The notes under the pieces were generated by a model. It did no database searches. It saw only the letters and a list, made by a program, of their open reading frames with translations, and was not told the origin of the DNA. From an uncultured Bacteroidales bacterium (GTDB lineage: Bacteria; Bacteroidota; Bacteroidia; Bacteroidales; Paludibacteraceae), in NCBI GenBank assembly GCA_903899865.1, contig CAIUKZ010000043.1, positions 1-7,871 on the forward strand: a DNA stretch of 7,871 nucleotides. Reading direction: 5' to 3'. Position 1 is the first letter of the stretch. Each line of letters starts with the position of its first letter. Made by a program: the position numbers and the translations under genes. Of the stretch, positions 1 through 5,743 are shown one piece after another.

Positions 1-125
1 ATCTAAATTGGAGCCTGGACGTAGCGTCTTTATTTCCACTTGTAGCAGCGATATTAAACTACTTAGCCATCGGAGCTATTGGTAAAGATGAAGCATTGGT
101 AAAGTCGTTGGATAGATTGCGATAG
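1..125 (+). CDS. 3' end of a DUF4293-like membrane protein gene (partial)
   Basis: This is the last 40 codons of a gene that starts left of the window. The first complete codon is at position 3 and the TAG stop is at 123-125. The visible tail has a hydrophobic stretch (FPLVAAILNYLAIGAI) followed by a charged end, GKDEALVKSLDRLR. From memory, a membrane helix followed by a KDEALV-S-DRLR-like tail is characteristic of DUF4293, a small multi-helix membrane protein family of Bacteroidota with no known function. No catalytic residue can be assigned. A strong hairpin terminator follows 26 bases after the stop, so this gene ends its own transcript. The family call rests on a short C-terminal match and needs the upstream sequence for confirmation. 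Confidence 0.65.
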   Translation, partial: LNWSLDVASLFPLVAAILNYLAIGAIGKDEALVKSLDRLR

Positions 126-151
126 GGTGATTTCACAAATAGATTTTAAGG

Positions 152-187
152 AGGCATTTTCGGAAGCGGAAATGCCTTTCATGTTTT
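152..187 (+). terminator. Intrinsic terminator of the DUF4293-like gene
   Basis: AGGCATTTTC (152-161) pairs with GGAAATGCCT (168-177), giving a 10-bp stem with one G-T wobble and a 6-nt loop. It is followed by TTCATGTTTTT. The hairpin starts 26 nt after the upstream stop codon, and its orientation and T-rich tail fit the + strand gene. The T tract is interrupted by CATG, and this tail overlaps the possible outer left edge of repeat copy 1. Confidence 0.8.
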
Positions 188-192
188 TATGC

Positions 193-437
193 GTGAGTAA
201 ACCACAAAAGTTCAATTCCAGAACACATGGAACACATGAAGCAATTCAATTAAGAAAAAAGACAAAGGGCACATAGTTTTGCCTTTTGGCAAACTGGTTT
301 GATTCACAAGAAAATAAAACGCAGTTTTATTCCTATGTGCTCGAAAAAATCATTTGACAACTAAAATCTGAATGGATATTCAACTATGTGTTCTATTGTG
401 GTTTGAAATGAATATCCATCTTTAACGTGATAGAGCC
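193..437. repeat. Structured intergenic repeat, copy 1
   Basis: This is the first of two direct copies of a non-coding element; the other is at 1471-1710. The core 261-343 matches 1535-1617 at 79 of 83 ungapped positions, and similarity continues more weakly to both ends (gtgagtaaac against gtgggtaaac on the left, aacgtgatagagcc against aacgttatagaacc on the right). It contains nested inverted repeats: AAACCACAA (199-207) with TTGTGGTTT (396-404), AGAACACAT (220-228) with ATGTGTTCT (386-394), and GCACATAG (269-276) with CTATGTGC (333-340). Inside are two hairpins: TTGCC/GGCAA around 279-292, and AATAAAAC (313-320) with GTTTTATT (324-331). A 9-mer, GAACACATG, occurs twice in tandem at 221-238. 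No open frame is shared with the other copy. It resembles a MITE or REP-like element, or a structured RNA; I do not recognise a named family. Confidence 0.85.
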
Positions 438-458
438 TTTTTCTGAACATTGCTAATT

Positions 459-466
459 CATATTTG
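459..466 (+). promoter_or_regulatory. Possible -7 box upstream of msrBA
   Basis: CATATTTG matches the Bacteroidota -7 consensus TAnnTTTG at all fixed positions except the first. It lies 22 nt before the chosen ATG at 489, which would give a leader of about 15 nt. No TTG is seen at the expected -33 distance, so this is weak. The promoter could also lie within repeat copy 1, which ends about 50 nt before the gene. Confidence 0.25.
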
Positions 467-488
467 TTTTAGAATAAACTTCATAGCT

Positions 489-1418
489 ATGAAAACGAAT
501 CAATCATTATTAACCATTTTGCTGTTGTTTGTTTTTGCTCAAACAGCTTGTAATCAGAAAGTAAAAGTCATGAAATATAATCCACTTACCCCCGAAGAAG
601 AAGCAGTAATTATAGACAAAGGTACCGAGCGTCCGTTTACCGGGGAATATGTAAATACCAAAGATAACGGCACCTACGTCTGCAAAAGATGTGATGCTCC
701 ACTGTACCGCTCCGAAGATAAATTTGAGTCCCATTGCGGATGGCCCAGTTTTGATGATGAGATAAAAGGAGCTGTGAAAAGAGTGACTGATGCTGATGGA
801 AGCAGAACTGAAATTCTTTGTGCTCACTGTGGTGCACACCTAGGTCATGTGTTCAAAGGTGAGGGTTTTACTCCAAAGAATGAAAGGCATTGTGTTAATT
901 CTATATCCATGAAATTCGTTGCAAAGAAAGAGAATGCAAGTGAAATAGCTTATTTTGCTTCCGGATGTTTCTGGGGAACAGAATATCATTTTATGAAAGC
1001 CAAAGGTGTGAAAATTACTACGGTGGGGTATATGGGTGGGCATACCCAGCATCCTAGTTATAGAGAAGTATGCACTGGAACCACTGGGCATGTGGAAACA
1101 ACTGAAGTTGAGTTTGATACTACCAAAACCAGTTATGAACAGATGGTCAAACTGTTCTTTGAAACACATGATTTTACGCAAGTAGGAGGGCAGGGACCTG
1201 ACATAGGCGATCAGTATCGATCGGTTATTTTTTATACCACCAATGAGCAAAAGGAAATTGCGCTAAAGCTCATTTCAGTCCTAAAAGACAAGGGATATAA
1301 AGTGGCTACAGAGTTACATGCTGCTCCACATTTTTGGGGAGCAGAAGAATATCATCAGGAATACTATGATAAGAAAGGTGGAACTCCCTATTGCCATGTA
1401 TATCACAAGATATTTTAA
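489..1418 (+). CDS. msrBA: Exported bifunctional methionine sulfoxide reductase MsrB-MsrA
   Basis: The 309-aa fusion enzyme reduces both methionine sulfoxide diastereomers in proteins: MsrB acts on the R form and MsrA on the S form. Residues 1-20 are a signal peptide ending QTA before Cys21, probably a lipoprotein site, so the enzyme likely works outside the cytoplasm. The MsrB domain (about 30-145) has the zinc pairs Cys65/Cys68 and Cys111/Cys114, the GWPSF motif with candidate resolving Cys83, and catalytic Cys135 in RHCVNS. The MsrA domain (about 151-309) has GCFWG with catalytic Cys160, HPSY, a QYRS motif, EEYHQEYY and a C-terminal Cys302 able to act as resolving residue. An in-frame start at 450 would add 13 residues before the signal peptide; ATG 489 is preferred because it places the signal at the N terminus. 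The B-A domain order is the reverse of the streptococcal and neisserial fusions. The gene stands alone between two copies of a structured repeat. Confidence 0.95.
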   Translation: MKTNQSLLTILLLFVFAQTACNQKVKVMKYNPLTPEEEAVIIDKGTERPFTGEYVNTKDNGTYVCKRCDAPLYRSEDKFESHCGWPSFDDEIKGAVKRVTDADGSRTEILCAHCGAHLGHVFKGEGFTPKNERHCVNSISMKFVAKKENASEIAYFASGCFWGTEYHFMKAKGVKITTVGYMGGHTQHPSYREVCTGTTGHVETTEVEFDTTKTSYEQMVKLFFETHDFTQVGGQGPDIGDQYRSVIFYTTNEQKEIALKLISVLKDKGYKVATELHAAPHFWGAEEYHQEYYDKKGGTPYCHVYHKIF

Positions 1419-1470
1419 CTTGGAGGTTGTGAAGTTTAGTAGCTTATAAAACTCGACTATAACGAATAAG

Positions 1471-1710
1471 GTGGGTAAACTACAAAAGAATCATTTAAAA
1501 CACATGGAACACATAAAGCGTTTCAATTAAAAAAGACAAAGGACACATAGTTTTGCCTTTCGGCAAACTGGTTTGATTCTCAAGAAAATAAAACGCAGTT
1601 TTATTCCTATGTGGTCGCAAAACGCATTTTACAACTAAAATTCGAATTGTTTTTGAACAATGTGTTCTATTGTGGTTAAAAAGATTACCCAACTGAAACG
1701 TTATAGAACC
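1471..1710. repeat. Structured intergenic repeat, copy 2
   Basis: This is the second direct copy of the element at 193-437. Its nested pairs are GAACACAT (1507-1514) with ATGTGTTC (1660-1667), and CACATAG (1544-1550) with CTATGTG (1607-1613). Hairpins are TTGCC/GGCAA around 1553-1566 and the perfect AATAAAAC (1587-1594) with GTTTTATT (1598-1605). A further arm, ATTGTT (1646-1651) with AACAAT (1656-1661), takes the place of a differently sequenced hairpin in copy 1. The ends may reach further out: CTATAACG (1457-1464) is the exact inverse of CGTTATAG (1699-1706), and TGGGTAA (1472-1478) region pairs with TTACCCA (1685-1691) region. This gives an element of about 250 bp with imperfect terminal inverted repeats of about 26 bp. 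The 65-codon open frame across it on the minus strand is interrupted in copy 1, so it is treated as non-coding. Confidence 0.85.
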
Positions 1711-1712
1711 CC

Positions 1713-1758
1713 AAAAAAACTGTAAGGATTTATTGAACTGGCTTGACTGTGAATCCTT
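1713..1758 (-). terminator. Weak terminator candidate for the TraB/GumN gene
   Basis: Read on the minus strand, AAGGATT (1758-1752) can pair with AATCCTT (1730-1724), followed after four bases by a run of seven T (1719-1713). The stem is only 7 bp with a 21-nt loop, and it spans the last codons and stop of the TraB/GumN gene, so this is a tentative call based on stem plus T tract. Confidence 0.3.
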
Positions 1759-2602
1759 GTTTCTGGAGGAGTTTTATTACTCCTCGTTTTCCACCTAGAT
1801 GTGCAGCACCTACAGCTATAAAGCAGGACGATGACGGCATGATGGATGACAGTTTCGTGGCCCATTTCTCATTTCTTTCATATAGAATTTTGGATAATTC
1901 TACCTCTGTGAAATCATGCTTTTTTCCCGTGCCCAGAGTGAGTTTATATAATTCTTCTATATTACCTTGTTTGTATAGTGTGTTTAAGGTTTTGATATCC
2001 GATAGCACACTATCTTTGTGAAGCACAGTTTCGTACAATAATTCTGCTTGACGCTTCAATGTGCCGTTTTTGTACAAGATGTTTATTTGCTCCTCCACTG
2101 TTTCAAGTCCTTCTACGGCTTTTCCTTTCTCAAAAGCTACCAACTGTAGGTAGGAATCGGATTGGTTATTGTCCGAAAATCCTGTCATTTTTTTGAATAT
2201 TTCGGCCTCATAAATGGTTAGAATCAATGTAGGATTCATCATTGCCACTTGCTTCAATCCGATTTTTGCCACCGATTTTAGTTCATTATCCACCACATTG
2301 TATTGTTCTGCCGTGAGTAGATTGTCTATCATTGTACCATTGGGCATGATGGATGCTTCTTGAATAATACTAGCAGCATCCACGTTGGAGGTGCTTATTT
2401 CTCCCACCACTTTGTCGCACTCATTGAATGCTTTGTACAAGCCAGAAACGCTATCTAAATATTGGATGGAAATGAGGTGGTGGGTTCCAAACAGATAGGA
2501 TGGTTTTTTTAGCCCATTGCCTGTGATTTTCCACAACAGCTGAGCATTTGCTGATAAAAGCCAAAATAATAGCGTGCTTAGCACCAGTATTTTTCTATTC
2601 AT
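1730..2602 (-). CDS. Secreted TraB/GumN family protein
   Basis: The 290-aa protein has an N-terminal signal peptide (residues 1-20, ending SANA before Gln21) without a lipobox cysteine, so it should be exported to the periplasm. It shows the TraB/GumN layout: a GxxH motif, GTHH, near residues 39-42, a conserved acidic position in VGEI (about Glu68), a late ERNEKWA segment (about 242-248), and a second GxxH in VGAAHLGG (about 265-268), followed by a GV--LL---GF-V-P ending. The family is related to the animal Tiki proteins, whose two GxxH motifs and a glutamate form a metal-dependent protease site. All three elements are present here, so a metalloprotease-like activity is plausible but unproven, and bacterial members have no settled function. 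The gene is transcribed away from oxyR across a 196-bp shared upstream region. The ATG directly precedes the signal sequence, supporting the start. Confidence 0.88.
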   Translation of the reverse strand: MNRKILVLSTLLFWLLSANAQLLWKITGNGLKKPSYLFGTHHLISIQYLDSVSGLYKAFNECDKVVGEISTSNVDAASIIQEASIMPNGTMIDNLLTAEQYNVVDNELKSVAKIGLKQVAMMNPTLILTIYEAEIFKKMTGFSDNNQSDSYLQLVAFEKGKAVEGLETVEEQINILYKNGTLKRQAELLYETVLHKDSVLSDIKTLNTLYKQGNIEELYKLTLGTGKKHDFTEVELSKILYERNEKWATKLSSIMPSSSCFIAVGAAHLGGKRGVIKLLQKQGFTVKPVQ

Positions 2603-2620
2603 AATCGTAGTTTAGTCCTA

Positions 2621-2628
2621 CAAAGTTA
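2621..2628 (-). promoter_or_regulatory. -7 promoter box of the TraB/GumN gene
   Basis: On the minus strand this reads TAACTTTG, an exact match to the Bacteroidota sigma -7 consensus TAnnTTTG. It lies 18 nt upstream of the ATG, giving a very short leader. No clear TTG is present at the -33 distance. Confidence 0.5.
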
Positions 2629-2744
2629 CACAAATAGCTTCATGGTGTTCGACTTTCCAGCCATCATTCCGCATTATTGTATTTTGTTATGGATTGTATG
2701 CAAAAATTTGAAATTAAAATGATGATAGAAAATGATATAATTGT

Positions 2745-2752
2745 TACTTTTG
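2745..2752 (+). promoter_or_regulatory. -7 promoter box of oxyR
   Basis: TACTTTTG is an exact match to TAnnTTTG. It lies 46 nt before the oxyR ATG, leaving a leader of roughly 40 nt. A TTG at -33 is not obvious. The AT-rich stretch just upstream, including the doubled ATGATA at 2722-2727 and 2732-2737, is where a LysR-type autoregulatory site would be expected, but no convincing T-N11-A or OxyR tetranucleotide pattern can be called. Confidence 0.5.
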
Positions 2753-2798
2753 TATAGAAATTTCCGATAAACTCCTTCACACTTTAAATACATCGATT

Positions 2799-3725
2799 AT
2801 GACACTTCAACAACTGGAATATGTACTGGCTTTGGATAAAACTCGCCATTTTGTAAAGGCGGCACAGATGTGTGGTGTAACACAACCAACATTGAGTGCC
2901 ATGATCCAAAAGTTGGAAGATGAATTGGATTGTAAGATATTTGACCGCTCCATGCAACCCATCGAGCTAACTACTGTGGGAAGGCAAATAGTAGAGCAAG
3001 CACAGGTAATTCTCTATCAAGCCAATCAATTAAAAGAAACTGTTCAAGCTCAAAAATCAGAGTTATCGGGCACACTTCACCTTGCCATTATTCCCACTAT
3101 TGCTCCTTATTTACTGCCTGAGTTTATTGCCACGTTTAAGAAAGAATATCCTTCTATCAATTTAAGAGTTAGTGAATTACACACCAGTACCATCATCGAA
3201 AAGCTTCGAGTTGCAGAGATTGATATGGCCATTCTTTCGACTCCTTTGGAGGATGTGAAAATATTGGAAGTGCCATTGTATTATGAACGATTTGCCGCCT
3301 ACATATCACCCAATGAGGGTATTTATTCCTGTGATGAATTGTCTGCCAATGACATGCCATTGGATAGACTGTGGATGTTGGAGGAGGGGCACTGTATGCG
3401 CAACCAGGTATTCAATTTTTGTAACGACAAGCCTAAGTTAGTTTCCACCTACGAGGCTGGAAGTATTGATACGCTGGTCAAGATTGTGGATGTGAATGGT
3501 GGTTATACGGTCATTCCAGAATTACATATTGATTTGTTGAGCGATAGACAAAGGCAAAACCTACGTGAGATAGTACGACCTGAAGCTACGCGTGAGATTT
3601 CAATTGTGATTCGACATGATTTTGTACGTGAAGGTTTGCTGAATGCTGTGGCTGAATGCGTTAAGAAGATTATTCCTTCTCACATGTTGGATGCCAGGTT
3701 GAAGAAGTTTGCTATTAAGCTATAA
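2799..3725 (+). CDS. oxyR: OxyR-type LysR family peroxide-sensing regulator
   Basis: The 308-aa LysR-type regulator has an N-terminal winged helix-turn-helix (about residues 1-60, with VKAAQMCGVTQPTLS as the recognition region), a linker helix (about 60-90) and a two-lobed effector domain (about 91-300). The diagnostic feature is EEGHCMRNQVFNFC, which places two cysteines exactly at 199 and 208, the numbering and spacing of the peroxidatic and resolving cysteines of E. coli OxyR. Peroxide would form the 199-208 disulfide and switch the tetramer to its activating form. Thr100 lies in the IIPTIAPY segment, matching the conserved active-site Thr region of OxyR. Length and start (MTLQQLEY) fit the family. 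It is divergent from the TraB/GumN gene, has its own TAnnTTTG box, and ends tail-to-tail with the TPR gene with only 2 nt between stops. Likely targets are oxidative-stress genes, possibly including the nearby msrBA, though no operator is visible there. Confidence 0.93.
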   Translation: MTLQQLEYVLALDKTRHFVKAAQMCGVTQPTLSAMIQKLEDELDCKIFDRSMQPIELTTVGRQIVEQAQVILYQANQLKETVQAQKSELSGTLHLAIIPTIAPYLLPEFIATFKKEYPSINLRVSELHTSTIIEKLRVAEIDMAILSTPLEDVKILEVPLYYERFAAYISPNEGIYSCDELSANDMPLDRLWMLEEGHCMRNQVFNFCNDKPKLVSTYEAGSIDTLVKIVDVNGGYTVIPELHIDLLSDRQRQNLREIVRPEATREISIVIRHDFVREGLLNAVAECVKKIIPSHMLDARLKKFAIKL

Positions 3726-3727
3726 AC

Positions 3728-5743
3728 TTATTTCTTAAACCTCTGAATCAGATTATAGGATTTGTAAATTCCAAGTTCTCCGGCTTTACTAAGGTCATTC
3801 AATCCCTTACTATCTTCACCTGTAAATAGATAGGTGAGTCCACGATTGAAATATGCTTCAGCAAAGTCACTGTCTATCTCGATGGCCTTCGAATAGTTTT
3901 TAATCGCTTCTGAAAAATTCTTCACACTGCAATTTACATTCGCTTTATTGAAATAGGCAAATGAAAAGTCGGGGGCGAGTTCTATGGTTTTGTCGTAGTC
4001 ATGAACGATAATTTCATTGTCCATTGAGATTCTGGAAACAGGTGTGGGTACATTTTTACTCAATATCGGCTCTTGATGCTCAGAATTATTTTTGAGATAT
4101 TCAAGAAGCTTGTAGCGTGTATTTGCCCTGTAGAAATAGGCCAACATGAAGCTAGGTTGTAACTCAATGGCTTTATTTAAGTCATCCAAAGCACTTTTGT
4201 AGTCTTGGACTAACGAAAATTCAATGGCTCGTTGAAAGAACAAATCTGCGTCGTTCTGAGTGTTAGTAAGTCGGGTAGAAAGATTATTAATGGTTTCAAA
4301 ATGTGACGAAATAAGTTCAGACGTTAGCGGTATTTCGTTGTTAGTTATTTTAAGTGTAGCACTCGCTTTTTTTGATTTATTGTACTGATCTAATGCTTGA
4401 TAGAATAAATTAGTACGTCTTATCTCATCCACTTTAGCATAAAATGAGATTGCAAAGTTTTTTTCGTTGACTACATCGGTGTATTTATCTTGAACTGTGC
4501 CACGAGTAGCTTGTTCATATTTAGATTCAGTTTCGCTATCTTCTAAGTTTTGTGCAGCAAATCGATTGAAAAGACTAATATTGCTTGTTTTAGTAGTTGG
4601 TGTTGATTTCGCTATTTGTGCATCAGTCAAATTTTTATTATCCCTTTTGACATTGTCCTTGTTGGCATCTAGTTTACTTGCATTAAACCGATATCTAAAT
4701 GCTTCTTTTTTATTTCCAATACCATCATACGCATCGGCTAAAGAATAGTATGCTGGTAAGAAATTGGGGTGTTTATCAATAATAAGGTGAAATTCTTTGA
4801 TAGCAGCTTGTTTGTCACCTAATGTACTTTCTAGCATTGCTTTTCGGTATCTAGCCTCTATGTTGGTGGAGTCCAATGTGAGTACTTGTTCAAAATCTTT
4901 CAGAGCATTGTTGTTGTCACCAAGCGAGGAGCGAAGTATCCCTCTGTTGAAATATGCCGTAGCGTTTTTCTTGTCTAACTTGATTGCTTCATTATAGTCA
5001 GCAATGGCTTGATTGTATTTTTTATTTTCCATATTAAGGATTCCACGGTTAATGTAATCTCCTATGTTGCTGGACTTTCTTGTAATTGCTTGATTGTAGT
5101 CACTAAGAGCACCTTCGTAGTCTTTTTTTAGCATGCGCATATAGGCGCGCGCACTCCATCCACTTGCACTAATACTATCGGCTTTGAGGTATTGATTGAA
5201 ACAAGCCTCAGCCTTAGTGGTATCTTTCATAGAAAGGAGTATTCTTCCTTGTTCAAAAAGCACGATGTTTTTTTTGGGATTAAGCTTTTTATAATGTTCT
5301 AGGTCGGCTAGAGCACCTTGGTAGTCTTTGTATTGTTCGCGGGCTTCCACGCGGTTCATAAGATAGAATGAATTGTTGGGTCCAAATTCGAGGGCTTTAT
5401 TAAAATCGGCGATTGCCTCAGGTAAAAACTCCAGTTTACGACGGGCAAATCCTCTTGCGTAATAGGCTTGCGCCAAAAATGGATTAAGCTTTAAAGCCTC
5501 TGTGCAGTCTTGATCTGCACTGATATAGTCTCCCAATTGAATTTTAGCAATTGCTCTAAGTAGATATGGTTCGTGGAGATATGGTTTGATTTTAATAACT
5601 TGGTTGAAGTATTGAATAGAAAGTACATAATCCTCAAAATACAATGCATTTTGACCAATGGCCAAAATGCGATCTGTATTCAATTGAGCTAAAGCAGCAG
5701 TTTGAAGGATACAATATAAGGATATGAGTAGTATTTTTTTCAA
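3728..5743 (-). CDS. Secreted two-block TPR protein, downstream of PBP1A
   Basis: The proposed start is TTG at 5743-5741, whose TTGA overlaps the TGA stop of the upstream penicillin-binding protein gene. This gives 671 aa beginning directly with a signal peptide (KKILLISLY...ALAQ, cleavage near residue 20). The only ATG upstream, at 5797, would add 18 unlikely residues (MWWRCSNTYNRNNCHQKE) and spoil the signal. After cleavage there are about nine to ten TPR units (residues 31-360; consensus pieces such as GDY-SA--D---AL-LNP---QAYYARG and YNQAIADYNEAIKLDKKN). A polar, TPR-poor linker follows (about 361-498), then about four more TPR-like units (499-671). TPR domains bind proteins and no enzymatic motif is seen. 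Translational coupling suggests it works in the periplasm or at the envelope with the PBP, perhaps as a scaffold or regulator; that is inference. An unrelated exported TPR protein remains possible. The gene ends 2 nt from oxyR on the opposite strand. Confidence 0.85.
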   Translation of the reverse strand: MKKILLISLYCILQTAALAQLNTDRILAIGQNALYFEDYVLSIQYFNQVIKIKPYLHEPYLLRAIAKIQLGDYISADQDCTEALKLNPFLAQAYYARGFARRKLEFLPEAIADFNKALEFGPNNSFYLMNRVEAREQYKDYQGALADLEHYKKLNPKKNIVLFEQGRILLSMKDTTKAEACFNQYLKADSISASGWSARAYMRMLKKDYEGALSDYNQAITRKSSNIGDYINRGILNMENKKYNQAIADYNEAIKLDKKNATAYFNRGILRSSLGDNNNALKDFEQVLTLDSTNIEARYRKAMLESTLGDKQAAIKEFHLIIDKHPNFLPAYYSLADAYDGIGNKKEAFRYRFNASKLDANKDNVKRDNKNLTDAQIAKSTPTTKTSNISLFNRFAAQNLEDSETESKYEQATRGTVQDKYTDVVNEKNFAISFYAKVDEIRRTNLFYQALDQYNKSKKASATLKITNNEIPLTSELISSHFETINNLSTRLTNTQNDADLFFQRAIEFSLVQDYKSALDDLNKAIELQPSFMLAYFYRANTRYKLLEYLKNNSEHQEPILSKNVPTPVSRISMDNEIIVHDYDKTIELAPDFSFAYFNKANVNCSVKNFSEAIKNYSKAIEIDSDFAEAYFNRGLTYLFTGEDSKGLNDLSKAGELGIYKSYNLIQRFKK
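5740..5743 (-). promoter_or_regulatory. Overlapping stop/start TTGA joining PBP1A and TPR genes
   Basis: On the minus strand, TTG (5743-5741) is the inferred start of the TPR gene and TGA (5742-5740) the stop of the PBP gene, a 4-base overlap typical of translational coupling. The preceding bases (CCAAAAAGAA) are A-rich rather than a classical Shine-Dalgarno site, as is usual in Bacteroidota. The reason to choose TTG is that the signal peptide begins at the next codon. Confidence 0.65.

Noticed and set aside
450..488. Upstream ATG extending msrBA by 13 residues
   Set aside because: It would put LIHICFRINFIA in front of a complete signal peptide that begins naturally at the ATG at 489.
510..1250. 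Long open frames antisense to msrBA (510-839 and 840-1250, minus strand)
   Set aside because: They are shadows of a gene with full MsrB and MsrA motifs and contain no recognisable protein family.
1417..1438. A terminator hairpin directly after msrBA (AACTT/AAGTT)
   Set aside because: The stem is only 5 bp and no T tract follows.
1495..1692. A 65-codon open frame on the minus strand across repeat copy 2
   Set aside because: It starts at TTG and shows no recognisable domain. In copy 1 the aligned frame hits a TGA a few codons in (aac cac aat aga aca cat agt tga), so it is not maintained as protein.
193..1710. A composite transposon carrying msrBA between the two repeats
   Set aside because: There is no transposase in or near the region, no target duplication outside the pair can be seen, and the flanks of the copies have diverged. 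Two independent insertions explain it as well.
2703..2798. An OxyR operator (ATAG-N7-CTAT repeats) upstream of oxyR
   Set aside because: ATAG occurs at 2725 and 2754, but the spacing is 29 instead of 22 and the intervening tetranucleotides (TATA, CTTT) do not fit the pattern.
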